Source of the DNA: Halomarina oriensis
GTDB lineage: Archaea > Halobacteriota > Halobacteria > Halobacteriales > Haloarculaceae
DNA length: 64,000 nucleotides
Assembly: GCF_009791395.1 (NCBI RefSeq)
Contig: NZ_WSZK01000006.1
Coordinates: 96,160 to 160,159 of the forward strand
Reading direction: 5' to 3'
Made by a program: the position numbers and the translations under genes
The notes under the pieces: generated by a model
What the model saw: the letters and a program-made list of their open reading frames with translations, nothing else
What the model was told of the DNA's origin: nothing
Database searches by the model: none
In this document: positions 34,724 to 44,450 of the stretch, piece by piece
How positions within the stretch are numbered: the first letter of the stretch is position 1
Layout: each line of letters starts with the position of its first letter

Positions 34724-36036
34724 ATGAGCGACGGGGATGACGAATCCACGGAGACCCCCGACTCCGCGGACGAGACGACCGAAGAACAGACAGAGCCGGT
34801 AGCCTCGCCGGAGGAACTCGACGAGCGACTCGACGAGGTGGAGTCGGACCTCGACGAGGCCGAGACGGAGTCCGACCTCGACGCCGTGGAGGAGGACCTC
34901 GACGCCGTCGAGTCACGCGTCGAGACCCTCCCGGACGCCGACGAGGACGACGAGGAGGACCCGAAGGGCGACCTCCAGGACCGCATCGACGCCGTCCGGG
35001 AGGGTATCGAGGACGAGCGCGGCCCCTACGGCGAGGACGTCGCCGAGACGCTGGAGGCCGCCGCGAGCACCATCCGCGACACGCGCTGGACCGACCGGGG
35101 CGAAGGGGAGGTCCGCGAGGCCGTCGAGGCGCGTCTCGACGAACTCGACGAGACGCTGGAGGCGACCGTCTCCGCGCCGGTCGACGACGACCTGGACACC
35201 CACGCCACTGCGGTCGAGGACGCCGCCGGGACCGTCCGCGACGCCGACTTCGACGCGGACGACGACGAGGAGACCATCGCCGCGCTCCTCGACACCGCCG
35301 AGGGTCTCCAGTCGGACCTCGACGACGCCCAGGAGTGGGACGACCTCACCGTCCGCGAGCAACTCGACTACGAGGGGTTCTACGACCGCCTGACCGGTAA
35401 GAACCGCAAGGACTTCCCGCCGGAACTCACCGTCGTCCGGATGGCCGAGCGTGACCGCGACCCCGAACCCATCCTGAAGGCGCTCGACACGTTCGACTCG
35501 GAGTTCATGCAGGAGAACTGCATGACGGCACTCAAACGCTCGGCCCGGTCGAGGCGTACGAGGAGATGAACGAGCGTGCCCAGCGCCGGAAGGTCCTCCC
35601 CATCGAGGTGCTCGGGAACATCGGCGACCCGCGTGCGCTCGACACGCTCCTGGAGTTCATCGAGGGCGACGCCAACCCGCCGCTCCAGCGCGTCGTGCTT
35701 CGCGCCGTCGGCTCTATCGGGGACGAGGCGGCGACCCAGACCGTCGCCGACCGACTCGTCGCCGAGGACCCCGAGATTCGCTCGGGAGCGGCCCGCGCAC
35801 TGGGTCAGATCGGTGACACGCGTGCCATCGACCCGCTCGAGGACGTGCTCGACGAGGACGACGACGACTCCGTCCGCACCAGCGCGGCGTGGGCGCTCAA
35901 CCAGATCGGCACCGAAGCGGCGCTCGAAGCCGCCAGCGAACACGCCGACGACCGGTCGTTCATCGTCCAGAACGAGGCCGAGAAGGCACGCGACGCGCTC
36001 GACGACGACACGCGACACGCCGAACCCGCGGCCTGA
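34724..36036 (+). pseudogene. HEAT-repeat protein, split by a single-base frameshift
   Basis: The reading frame from 34724 (MSDGDDESTETPDSADETTE) runs to a stop at 35567-35569, but the protein resumes in the +2 frame from near 35540 to 36036. With one base restored near 35540 the chain continues as LKRLGPVEAYEEMNERAQRR, and the total becomes 437 residues. Domain order: acidic low-complexity N-terminus with a coiled coil (about 20-100), helical middle, and four C-terminal HEAT repeats (VLPIEVLGNIGDPRALDTLL, then LGQIGDTRAIDPLEDVL). HEAT proteins mediate protein contacts; the partner is unknown. A frameshift or a sequencing error are equally possible. Confidence 0.8.
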
Positions 36037-36078
36037 CGCTCCGAACGTTTTTCAGCGAACACCGGACCAGACCGGTCC

Positions 36079-37731
36079 GTGTCCCGCCCGCTCGTCGTCC
36101 TGTTGACCCTCTGCTGTCTCACAGCGACGGTGCCGTCCACGGCCGTCGGGAGTCCTCCCGCCGACTCGTCGTCGCCGTCTCCTCTCACGCCCGCCGACGC
36201 CCCGACCATCGTCGGCGTCTACCCGAACCCGGTCGCCGAGGACGACGCCGGCGAGTTCGTCGTCCTCGACGTGCCGGAGGCGGCGAACCTCTCGGCGTAC
36301 CGCGTCTGCGACGACGAAGGCTGTCTCCGTCCGGCACGCGACGCGAGCGGCCGACTCGTCCTCACCGCCGCCCCCGACCGGGTCCGCCCGCCGGCCGACA
36401 CGCCGGTCGTCGCGGCGACCGGTGACCTGTCGCTGGCGAACGGCGGCGAGCGACTGCGACTCGTCGCCGGTGACACCGCAACCGCCACACTCCGCTACGA
36501 GGACGCCCCCGAAGCCGAGGTGTACCGGCGGGACGGGGCCACCGACGAGTGGTCCTGGCGGCCACTCGGTGCGACCGACTACCCGGTCGTCCGCTCGGGA
36601 CCGGCGAACGTGACGGCGTTCACGCTCCCGGACGCGCCAGGAGTCGTCACGGGGGCGCTCGCGGGGGCCGACGACCGACTCTACCTCGCGGGCTACACGT
36701 TCTCCTCGTCGCGGGTGGCTGACGAACTCCTCGCGGCCCACCGGCGCGGCGTCGAGGTTCGCGTGCTGGTCGAAGGCGGTCCCGTCGGCGGTCTCTCGCG
36801 GGCGCAAGCACGGGTCCTCGACCGACTCGTCGGGGCGGGCGTCCCGGTCCGCGTCGTCGACGGGCCGTCCGCCCGGTACGACTACCACCACTCGAAGTAC
36901 GCCGTCGTCGACGACCGGGCGCTGGTGCTCACGGAGAACTGGAAGCCGTCCGGAACCGGCGGCAACTCCTCGCGCGGGTGGGGAGCGGTCGTCCACGACG
37001 AGCGGACGGCCGACAGCCTCGCCGGGACCTTCCGCGGGGACTTCTCGTGGCGCGCGGCCCGGAACTGGTCGGCGTTCGCCGGGGGTCGCTCCTTCCAGTC
37101 CACGGTGCCGAGCGACGCGACGTACCCCGCACGGTTCGCCCCCGAGACGGTCCGGGCCGAGCGGGTCCGCCTGCTCGTCGCGCCCGACAACGCCGAGGCC
37201 GGCGTGCGCTCGCTCCTCCGGAACGCGACGGAGTCGGTCGACGTGGTGCAGGTCGGCCTCGGCGGACCGAACGGCCCGTTCGCCCGCGAACTCCTCGCGG
37301 CCGCAGAGCGCGGTGTCGACGTGCGCGTCCTGCTCTCGGGGGCGTGGTACGTCCGCGAGGAGAACCGAGCGCTCGCCGACCGCCTGAACGGGCGGGCCGA
37401 CCGCGAGGGTCTCCCGCTGACGGTCCGACTCGCCGACCCGAACGGCGCGTTCGAGAAGGTCCACGCGAAGGGCGCGGTGGTGGACGACCGCCACGTCGTC
37501 GTCGGGTCGCTGAACTGGAACCCACACGCCGCCCGCGAGAACCGCGAGGTGGCACTCCTGTTGTCGGGCGACGCCGTCGCGGGGTACTACGGACGGGTCT
37601 TCACGAGCGACTGGCAGGGTGACGGCGCGAGCGGTGGGGCCGAACGCGTGCCGGTCGGTGCGCTGGTGGCGCTCCTCGTCGGCGTCCTCGTCGTGCTGGC
37701 CGTGGCTCGGCGCTTCGAGTTCGAGCGGTGA
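36079..37731 (+). CDS. Secreted LTD-phospholipase D protein, membrane-anchored
   Basis: 550 residues from a GTG. A signal peptide (SRPLVVLLTLCCLTATVPST) is followed by a lamin-tail-like domain (TIVGVYPNPVAEDDAGEFVV, DLSLANGGERLRL). Two phospholipase D domains follow with HKD motifs, HHSKYAVVDD (about residue 275) and VHAKGAVVDD (about 465), then a final membrane helix (ALVALLVGVLVVLAVARRFE). Both HKD motifs are intact, so phosphodiesterase activity on lipids or DNA outside the cell is likely. Lamin-tail domains are often found on extracellular nucleases. Confidence 0.88.
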   Translation: MSRPLVVLLTLCCLTATVPSTAVGSPPADSSSPSPLTPADAPTIVGVYPNPVAEDDAGEFVVLDVPEAANLSAYRVCDDEGCLRPARDASGRLVLTAAPDRVRPPADTPVVAATGDLSLANGGERLRLVAGDTATATLRYEDAPEAEVYRRDGATDEWSWRPLGATDYPVVRSGPANVTAFTLPDAPGVVTGALAGADDRLYLAGYTFSSSRVADELLAAHRRGVEVRVLVEGGPVGGLSRAQARVLDRLVGAGVPVRVVDGPSARYDYHHSKYAVVDDRALVLTENWKPSGTGGNSSRGWGAVVHDERTADSLAGTFRGDFSWRAARNWSAFAGGRSFQSTVPSDATYPARFAPETVRAERVRLLVAPDNAEAGVRSLLRNATESVDVVQVGLGGPNGPFARELLAAAERGVDVRVLLSGAWYVREENRALADRLNGRADREGLPLTVRLADPNGAFEKVHAKGAVVDDRHVVVGSLNWNPHAARENREVALLLSGDAVAGYYGRVFTSDWQGDGASGGAERVPVGALVALLVGVLVVLAVARRFEFER

Positions 37732-37775
37732 GAACCGGGAGCGAGAGACCGCGTCCGTGCTCGGTCGGGAGCGCG

Positions 37776-39677
37776 CTACTCGCGCAGGAGTGTCGAGCGC
37801 AGGTCCTCGTCGATATCGGCGTCGGCCATCTTCTCGACGAGGGCGTCGAGCACCTGCTCGCGCTTGCCCGAGACGAACTTGATCGAACCGACGACGAGGT
37901 GGCCGCCACCCGAGACGCCCGCGCCGGGGTGTTCGTCGGTCAACTGCGTGACCATCTCGGGGATGTCCAGTCGGACGCCGTCACTCCGGAGGACGGCGAA
38001 GTCGGGACCGTAGCCGATGGTGATGACGGGGTCGCCGTCGTGTTCGCGGACCATGTGGTCGTGGACCGCACCGGTCGTCTTGCCCGGTGCGGGGTAGGTG
38101 AAGCGGTGGGCGTGGTTCTCGACGTCGACGCGGTAGAGGTTCGCGCCGTTGGCGAGTTCCTCGCTGTCGGTGTGGGGGAGCGCCACGTCGAGCTGGCGGT
38201 CACGGTCACGCTCGGCGTGTTCGGCGAGGAAGCTGACGAGGTCGCGGTGGCGCTCGTCGTCGTCGCAGTCCACGTTGAGCGCGTCGTTGACGAGGCCGTT
38301 GCCGTCGTTGTAGCGGAGCCAGAACGCCGCGTAGTCGAGCGCCTCGCCGACGTCGTCGAGGTCGTCCTCGTCGTAGCCCGCGTCGGCGGCGAGCGCGATG
38401 TAGTCGTCCATGACCTCGGCACGCGAGCGGTCACAGAGACCGGCGACGGCCGGGACGTGACGGACCTCGTCGGTAACTGCGGGGTCGATCATCCGTGCGA
38501 GTTCGACGCACATCATCCCGGTGGTGATGCGGTAGTCCTCGTCGTGGAGGTACGGGTTGACGTGTTCGTCGAGGTACGGTTCGACGGCCTCCGGGTCGGG
38601 GTGGTGGTGGTCGATGACGACGATGGGGATGTCGTACTCCGAGAGCGTGCGGTAGGCGGGCGTGTCCTCCTCGGTCGACCCGTTGTCGAGCATGAGCAGG
38701 AGCGGGAGTTTCTGCCCGTGGCGCTCCTGGTCTTCCAGCGCGTAGTTCAGGTCGCGCGTGACGTCCTCCATCTCGTAGAACGGGGCCTTCGAGGGGAGAC
38801 GACGGAGGTGGTGTCGGGTCTCGCCGGGGTCGACGTGGACCGACTCGACGAAGCGAGCGAGCGCGTACTGGAGCGGGACGGCCGCACACATCCCGTCGCC
38901 GTCGGCGTGGTGGCGCATCCGAATCGGGCGGCCGTCGAGGACGGCGCGCTTGAGCGTCGCGGCGACGGCTTCGAGGTCCTCGCGGATGGGTTCGAAGGCG
39001 TCCCACTCGACGAGCGGGTCGGGCGTCGCGGGTTCGGCGGCCGCGTCGAGGGCCTCGTCGAGGTCGGCGGCGACGGCCTCGTCGGTGACGGCGTCGAGCG
39101 CCTCGACTTCGACCTGGAGCGACCCGTTCCGGGCTTCGACCTCGCCGACGAGTTCGACGAGGTCACCGAGGTCGACCTCGGGGTACGCGCGGACGCCGGC
39201 CTCCTCGAACGCCGCACACGGGACGATGCCGTCGGCGTCCCGGAGGTGGAAGATGGTCGGACCGCCGGTCTGGCGGATCTGGACGATTTCGCCGGTGAGT
39301 CGGACGGTGTTGCCGACCTCGTCGTCGAGTTCGCCGACGGTCGCCTCGTCGTCGGGACCGACCGCTTCGGTCGTGTAGTCGTCGGGGCGGACCTCGCTGA
39401 AACTGAGGTCGCCGTTCTCGCGGACCTCGTCGAGGTGGACGATGAACGAGTCCCCGACGTCGTAGTCGCCGTCGAGGACGGACTCGTGGACCAACCCGGA
39501 GACGTGGTCCGAGAGGTCCACGAAGACGCCGTACGGGACGACACCGTTGACGGTGGCGTGGTAGCTCTCGTCGGTCTCGACGGCGTCGACGGTACAGTCG
39601 GGGGCGAGGTCGAAGACGGTCTCAGAGGGGGAAGAATCGCCGTCCTCGTCGGACGACTCCGCATGTGTCGGTGCCAT
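37776..39677 (-). CDS. RecJ-like DHH phosphoesterase with S1 and OB domains
   Basis: 633 residues. Order: acidic tail, S1-type RNA/ssDNA-binding domain (about 40-100, NGVVPYGVFVDLSDHVSGLV), OB-fold domain (about 115-200), then the DHH domain with motif I RMRHHADGDGMCAAV, LMLDNGS and VVIDHHHPDP, and a C-terminal DHHA1 domain with GGHLVVGSIKF. All catalytic motifs are intact, unlike in the RecJ-like gene at 30834. Probable single-strand-specific nuclease in repair or RNA turnover. TATA-like TTAAAAG just upstream at 39702-39708. Confidence 0.92.
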   Translation of the reverse strand: MAPTHAESSDEDGDSSPSETVFDLAPDCTVDAVETDESYHATVNGVVPYGVFVDLSDHVSGLVHESVLDGDYDVGDSFIVHLDEVRENGDLSFSEVRPDDYTTEAVGPDDEATVGELDDEVGNTVRLTGEIVQIRQTGGPTIFHLRDADGIVPCAAFEEAGVRAYPEVDLGDLVELVGEVEARNGSLQVEVEALDAVTDEAVAADLDEALDAAAEPATPDPLVEWDAFEPIREDLEAVAATLKRAVLDGRPIRMRHHADGDGMCAAVPLQYALARFVESVHVDPGETRHHLRRLPSKAPFYEMEDVTRDLNYALEDQERHGQKLPLLLMLDNGSTEEDTPAYRTLSEYDIPIVVIDHHHPDPEAVEPYLDEHVNPYLHDEDYRITTGMMCVELARMIDPAVTDEVRHVPAVAGLCDRSRAEVMDDYIALAADAGYDEDDLDDVGEALDYAAFWLRYNDGNGLVNDALNVDCDDDERHRDLVSFLAEHAERDRDRQLDVALPHTDSEELANGANLYRVDVENHAHRFTYPAPGKTTGAVHDHMVREHDGDPVITIGYGPDFAVLRSDGVRLDIPEMVTQLTDEHPGAGVSGGGHLVVGSIKFVSGKREQVLDALVEKMADADIDEDLRSTLLRE

Positions 39678-39795
39678 TTAGCGGTGTTCCGTCCCGGTCA
39701 CTTTTAAGCGTTGGCAAGCACGCTCGTCAGCGCGGTGAACGGTCCCACCCACGGCCGCAGAACCGCTCGCAGTGGGCCGGCGGTTCCGGAACCCG

Positions 39796-39805
39796 TATAT
39801 GAAAA
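39796..39805 (+). promoter_or_regulatory. TATA box of the JAMM gene
   Basis: TATATGAAAA at 39796-39805 (in CCGTATATGAAAAC) ends 18 bases before the ATG at 39824, consistent with a leaderless transcript. Confidence 0.55.
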
Positions 39806-39823
39806 CCGCCCGTCGGTTCGAGT

Positions 39824-40354
39824 ATGCGGCTGTTCCGGTCGAGTGGCGTCCTCGGCATCGCGGAGTCGACGCTCGACTTCGCGCTGGAGGCGTCGGCTCA
39901 GACCCACCCCAACGAGTACATGGGCCTGCTGCGTGGCGAGGACGCCCGCTCGCTGGGCCTCGACGAGGACGGAACGGTCATCACCGACGTGCTGGTCATC
40001 CCCGGGACGACGTCGAACCCGGTCAGTGCCACCGTCAAGACCAGCATGATTCCAAACGACCTCCGGGCACAGGGGTCGGTTCACTCCCACCCCAACGGCG
40101 TCCTCCGGCCGAGCGACGCGGACCTCGCCACCTTCGGGAAGGGGACGGTCCACATCATCATCGGTGCACCGTACGGCCCCGACGACTGGGAGGCGTTCGA
40201 CCAGGAGGGGGAGGTCCGGGACCTGCGGGTCATCGACGTGGACCTGCCGGACCCCGACGAGCGCTTCTTCGACTTCACGCAGGAGGACATCGACGCCGAA
40301 CTCGACTACGACCTCTACGACGGCCCGGACGACGGGTCGGGTGAGGGGCGATGA
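39824..40354 (+). CDS. JAMM/MPN+ metalloprotease (desampylase-like)
   Basis: 176 residues. The JAMM zinc motif is complete: Glu31 ([11 protein letters not shown]), His87 and His89 (GSVHSHPNG), Ser97 and Asp100 (RPSDADL). Haloarchaeal JAMM proteases cleave the ubiquitin-like SAMP from targets, so desampylation or a related deconjugation is likely, but the N-terminus differs among paralogues. Acidic C-terminal tail. Overlaps the FAD synthase start by four bases (ATGA). Confidence 0.9.
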   Translation: MRLFRSSGVLGIAESTLDFALEASAQTHPNEYMGLLRGEDARSLGLDEDGTVITDVLVIPGTTSNPVSATVKTSMIPNDLRAQGSVHSHPNGVLRPSDADLATFGKGTVHIIIGAPYGPDDWEAFDQEGEVRDLRVIDVDLPDPDERFFDFTQEDIDAELDYDLYDGPDDGSGEGR

Positions 40355-40818
40355 CCCGGACGCCGACCGACGAGGACCCGGTCGGCGACCCGAGCGACCG
40401 GCCACGGGTCGTCGCGCAGGGGACCTTCGACGTCCTCCACCCGGGGCACGTCCACTATCTGCGGGAGGCCGCCGAGTTCGGCGAACTCCACGTCATCATC
40501 GCACGGCGGGAGAACGTCACCCACAAACCGAGACCCATCGTCCCCGACGAACAGCGCCGTCTGATGGTCGAAGCGCTCGACCCGGTCTCCGAGGCGCATC
40601 TCGGACACCGCGAGGACATCTTCGTCCCCATCGAGCGCATCGAACCGTCGGTCATCGTGCTCGGCCACGACCAGCACCACGACGAGGACGCCATCGCGCG
40701 GGCGCTCGCCGACCGGGGTATCGACTGCGAGGTCCGGCGGGCCTCGGCGCTCGAATCCGACGAGGCGCTCTACTCGACGGGCGACATCGTCGAGCGCATC
40801 TGCGACGAGCGCTGTTGA
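40351..40818 (+). CDS. ribL: FAD synthase (RibL-like)
   Basis: 155 residues. The nucleotidyltransferase signature [20 protein letters not shown] (HxGH at His30-His33) and the end [14 protein letters not shown] match archaeal RibL, which adenylylates FMN to FAD and needs a C-terminal Cys. It is translationally coupled to the JAMM gene; a functional link between deconjugation and flavin supply is not established. Confidence 0.92.
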   Translation: MTRTPTDEDPVGDPSDRPRVVAQGTFDVLHPGHVHYLREAAEFGELHVIIARRENVTHKPRPIVPDEQRRLMVEALDPVSEAHLGHREDIFVPIERIEPSVIVLGHDQHHDEDAIARALADRGIDCEVRRASALESDEALYSTGDIVERICDERC

Positions 40819-40896
40819 GTCACCGTCTCCTGTCGCCTCTGCTGCAGAACGACCTTTCGGGAAACCACTAAGGGGGCCGTCTCCGGAGCGTGTGTC

Positions 40897-42762
40897 ATGT
40901 CAGCGGAGTACCCGCTCGAAGAACTCGCCAGCCTCCCGTCGTTCTACCACCCGACCGTCTCGCCCGACGGGTCGCGCATCGCGTTCTACTACGACGAGAC
41001 CGGACGCAACGAACTGTACGTCCAGGACCTCGACACGGGCGACCGCGAGCGGGTCTCGGAGGGGAACGTCCCCCGACAGGCCCGACACGGCATCGCCTGG
41101 GACGCCGACGGCGAAGGGGTCTTCCTCCACGTCGACGACGACGGCGACGAGCAGAACGACGTCCATCGCTTCGACCTCGACTCGGGGGAGTCCGAACCGC
41201 TCGTGGCGGGCGACGGGCAGAGCCACTTCCAGACGGTGAGCGACGACGGGCGTTGGCTGTTCTACACGTCGACCGCGGAGGGACAGATGAACGTCCACCG
41301 CTACGACCGCGAGACCGAGACGGACGAGCGCATCACCGACTACGACCAACCGGTCCACACCGTCGAACTCTCGCCGGACGGCGAGCGCATCGCGTACACG
41401 ACCAACGAGTCCGACGACCTGGAGAACAGCGACGTCTACGTCGCGTGCGTGGAGCGCTCCACCGGCGGTGCCGACGGGAGCGCCCCGCGAAAGCTCGACC
41501 TGAACGACGAGGGGTTCGAGGCGTCGCTCGCCGACTGGCAGGACGAGCGCCTGCTCGTCGGTGACGACTCCCCCGACACCAACCGCGTCGGCGTCTACGA
41601 CCTCGACGCGGAGTCGGTCGAGTGGTTCGACAGCGACTACGAGGAGCGCCCGGTCCGCTTTCTGGGGACCGAGGCCGACGGCGACTTCCTCGTCCTCCGG
41701 TTCCGCGAGGCGGCCGTCGTCCCGCTGGTGTACGAGGACGGCGAGGCACGACGGGTCGAGGCACCACTCGGCGTCGCCTCGTTCCCCGGCGACGAGTCGC
41801 TCGTCGGGGACGGCACGGTCCTGCTCCAGCAGACCACGCCCAACACCCGTCCGGAACTCCTCCGCTACGACCTCGCGGACGACAGCTACGAGACGCTCGT
41901 CGAGGCCGACTACGGCGACATCGACCCGGACGCGTTCGCCGACTGCGAGTTCGTCACCTACGAGTCCGAAGACGGACTCGACATCGGCGCGCTCCACTAC
42001 GACGCTCGTGACGGCCCTGCGGTCGAGTCGGATGCCACGACCGTCCCCGCCATCGTGATGGTCCACGGTGGCCCCCACGCCGCGTCGTTTCGCTCGTTCA
42101 ACGCCTACGCGCAGTTCCTCGTCTCGCGCGGGTACACCGTCCTCCAGCCGAACTATCGGGGCTCCATCGGCCGGGGACGGGAGTTCAAGAACGCCATCCA
42201 CCACGACTGGGGCGGCATGGAGCAGGTCGACGTCCGCGAGGGGGCGGCGTGGCTCCGCGAACAGGCGTACGTCGACGACGACCGTATCGCCGTCTTCGGT
42301 GGCTCTTACGGCGGTTACAGCGCCTACTGCCAGCTGACGATGCACCCCGAGGCGTGGACCACGGGCGTCGCCTGGATCGGCATCACCGACCTGCAGGCGC
42401 TCTACGAGGAGTCGATGCCCCACTTCAAGACCGTCCTCGAACAGCAGTTGGGGGACCCCGAGGAGAACGCCGCGTTCTACCGCGAGCGCTCGCCGATTAC
42501 GCACGTCGAGGAGATGACCGCGCCCATCCTGATGGTCCACGGCGTCAACGACCCGCGCTGTCCCATCAGTCAGGCCCGCCGTTTCCGTGACGCGCTCGAA
42601 GACCAGGGCTGGGAGGAACCGGAGGAGTTCCAGTACGAGGAACTGGGCGAGGAGGGCCACGGCTCCTCGGACATCGACCAGAAGATTCGCGCCTACCGCA
42701 TCATGGCGGAGTACCTCGCCGAGCGGATGCCGGCGACCGCGAGGTCGGAAGCGGACGACTGA
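40897..42762 (+). CDS. S9 prolyl oligopeptidase-family peptidase
   Basis: 621 residues. An N-terminal beta-propeller (about 1-340, with repeated LSPDGERIAYTTNES- and VSDDGRWLFYTSTA-type blades) precedes an alpha/beta hydrolase domain. Catalytic Ser470 lies in GGSYGGYSA; Asp in GVNDPRCPIS and His in EEGHGSSDIDQ complete the triad. No signal, so cytoplasmic. It probably acts on peptides released by protein turnover; acylaminoacyl-peptidase activity is the usual alternative. A CACTAAGG TATA-like element lies about 27 bases before the ATG. Confidence 0.92.
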   Translation: MSAEYPLEELASLPSFYHPTVSPDGSRIAFYYDETGRNELYVQDLDTGDRERVSEGNVPRQARHGIAWDADGEGVFLHVDDDGDEQNDVHRFDLDSGESEPLVAGDGQSHFQTVSDDGRWLFYTSTAEGQMNVHRYDRETETDERITDYDQPVHTVELSPDGERIAYTTNESDDLENSDVYVACVERSTGGADGSAPRKLDLNDEGFEASLADWQDERLLVGDDSPDTNRVGVYDLDAESVEWFDSDYEERPVRFLGTEADGDFLVLRFREAAVVPLVYEDGEARRVEAPLGVASFPGDESLVGDGTVLLQQTTPNTRPELLRYDLADDSYETLVEADYGDIDPDAFADCEFVTYESEDGLDIGALHYDARDGPAVESDATTVPAIVMVHGGPHAASFRSFNAYAQFLVSRGYTVLQPNYRGSIGRGREFKNAIHHDWGGMEQVDVREGAAWLREQAYVDDDRIAVFGGSYGGYSAYCQLTMHPEAWTTGVAWIGITDLQALYEESMPHFKTVLEQQLGDPEENAAFYRERSPITHVEEMTAPILMVHGVNDPRCPISQARRFRDALEDQGWEEPEEFQYEELGEEGHGSSDIDQKIRAYRIMAEYLAERMPATARSEADD

Positions 42763-42789
42763 AAAGAGGGCCGTTCGAGTCGTCGCCCC

Positions 42790-43932
42790 CTACAACAGGT
42801 CCGCGTCGGCCAACCGCTCGACACCCTCGCGCAGACGCGCTTCGCTCGCGGCGTAGCTCATCCGGGCGTAGCCGCCGGCACCGAACGCGCCGCCGGGGAC
42901 CATCGCCACGTGGGCCTGCTCGATAGCCGTCTCACACCACTCTTGGTCGTCCTCTGCCACCGGAATCATCGCGTAGAACGCACCGTCGCCGATGGGGACG
43001 TCGACGCCCTCTTCGGCGAACAGGTCCACCACGAGTTCGCGCCGCTCGGCGAACGCGTCGCGCATCTCGGCGACGAACTCGTCACACTCCTGCAACGCGG
43101 TCACGCCCGCGCGCTGGACGAAGTTCGTGGCGCAGGTGACGGAGTGGCTCTGAATCTTCGAGGCTTCGTCGACGAACTCGTCGGGACCGGCGATGTAGCC
43201 GAGTCGCCACCCGGTCATGGAGTACGCCTTCGAGAACCCGTTGAGCGTGACCGTGCGGCCTTCCATCCCGTCGAGCGACCCGAGGCTGATGGCCTCTGCG
43301 TCGTAGGTGATTCGGTCGTAGATCTCGTCGGAGAGGACCGTCGCGTCGTGGTCGACCGCGAGGTCGCGGACGCCTTCGAGTGCTTTCTCGGAGTAGACCG
43401 CGCCGGTCGGGTTGTTCGGGGAGTTGACGACGACGAGCGCGGTGTCGTCGGTGATGGCCTCGCTCAGTTCGTCGAGTGCGGGTTCGAGTTGGAACTCGTG
43501 GGGCGTCAGGTCGACGCGCCTGAGCGTGCCGCCGGCGAGTTTCGCCATCGCCTCGTAGGAGACCCATGCGGGGTCGAGCAGGACGACCTCGTCACCCTCG
43601 TCGACGAGCGCCTGGAACGCCTCGAACAGCCCCTGTTTCCCGCCGGGAGTGACGATGACCTGGTCGCTCGTGTACGAGAGGCCGCGTTCGCCGAGGCTGT
43701 CGGCGACGGCCTCGCGGAGTTCGGGGACGCCCTTCGAGGGGGCATAGCCGGTGTGGCCCTCGTCGATGGCGGCCTTCCCGGCGTCGACGACCGCCTGTGG
43801 CGTGTCGAAGTCGGGTTCACCCACCGAGAGGTCGACGACGTCCACGCCGTCGGCTTCCAACTGTGAGGCGAGATTGCTGACGGCGACGGTGGCGCTCGGT
43901 TCGACGCGGGTGACGCGGTCCGCGAACTGCAT
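42790..43932 (-). CDS. PLP aminotransferase (aspartate aminotransferase-like)
   Basis: 380 residues. PLP Lys in VTLNGFSKAYSMTGWRLGYI, Asn motif VVNSPNNPTGAVYSE, and SDEIYDRITYD. This is the aspartate/aromatic type of fold-type I aminotransferase and shares features with the enzyme at 17748. It lies two bases downstream of ribH on the same strand, suggesting an operon. The same PLP fold would also suit a biotin- or methionine-pathway role. Confidence 0.92.
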   Translation of the reverse strand: MQFADRVTRVEPSATVAVSNLASQLEADGVDVVDLSVGEPDFDTPQAVVDAGKAAIDEGHTGYAPSKGVPELREAVADSLGERGLSYTSDQVIVTPGGKQGLFEAFQALVDEGDEVVLLDPAWVSYEAMAKLAGGTLRRVDLTPHEFQLEPALDELSEAITDDTALVVVNSPNNPTGAVYSEKALEGVRDLAVDHDATVLSDEIYDRITYDAEAISLGSLDGMEGRTVTLNGFSKAYSMTGWRLGYIAGPDEFVDEASKIQSHSVTCATNFVQRAGVTALQECDEFVAEMRDAFAERRELVVDLFAEEGVDVPIGDGAFYAMIPVAEDDQEWCETAIEQAHVAMVPGGAFGAGGYARMSYAASEARLREGVERLADADLL

Positions 43933-43934
43933 CG

Positions 43935-44336
43935 TCAGAGTGCCTCCACGAGGTCGATGGCCCCGTCGACGGCTTTCGCCGCGTTGCCGACGCGTTCCTG
44001 GGCCTCCGCCCCGCTCATCCCCGGTCCGATGACGCCGAACGTGACGGGTTTGTCCCGGTCGAGGCTGACGTCGGTCAGTCCCTGTGCGGCCGCGTCGGCG
44101 ATGACCTGGTCGTGGTCGGTGTCGCCGGTGACGATAGCGCCGACGGTGGCGACGGCGTCGACGTCGTCGCGGCGTGCGAGGCGGTCGGCGGCGAGCGGCG
44201 CGTCGTACGCGCCGGGGACGTGTATCAGTTCGACGACCTCAGCGTCGCGCGCCGTCGCGGCTTCGAGCGCACGCTCTTCCATCTCCTCGGTGACCGAGCG
44301 GTTGAACCGCGCGACCACCAGTCCGAGCCGTGTCAT
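43935..44336 (-). CDS. ribH: 6,7-Dimethyl-8-ribityllumazine synthase
   Basis: 133 residues starting MTRLGLVVARFNRSVTEEME. The lumazine-synthase pattern is VVARFN, then IHVPGAYDAPLAADRLARR, VGAIVTGDTDHD (catalytic His) and VTFGVIGPGM. The enzyme makes the penultimate riboflavin intermediate, and together with RibL in the window completes part of the flavin route. The start at 44336 gives the family length; longer upstream frames are antisense shadows of Agl23. Confidence 0.95.
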   Translation of the reverse strand: MTRLGLVVARFNRSVTEEMEERALEAATARDAEVVELIHVPGAYDAPLAADRLARRDDVDAVATVGAIVTGDTDHDQVIADAAAQGLTDVSLDRDKPVTFGVIGPGMSGAEAQERVGNAAKAVDGAIDLVEAL

Positions 44337-44407
44337 ACGCTGCCGGTGGCTTGGCCGGGCCATAGAAGTACCGCTGTCGGCATCTGGAACTGTCAAACGA
44401 CGAACTG

Positions 44408-44425
44408 AGGAACCACAAGGTTCCT
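44408..44425 (+). promoter_or_regulatory. Palindrome at the agl23 promoter
   Basis: AGGAACC (44408-44414), spacer ACAA, then GGTTCCT (44419-44425) is a perfect 7-bp inverted repeat; its right half overlaps a CCTTAGGG TATA-like element 20-28 bases before the ATG at 44451. A bound regulator could block transcription. Confidence 0.4.
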
Positions 44426-44450
44426 TAGGGGGCGCGGGCAGTAGCGGGTA

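Noticed and set aside
40900..42660. 586-codon minus-strand frame
   Set aside because: Antisense to the S9 peptidase, which has a complete catalytic triad.
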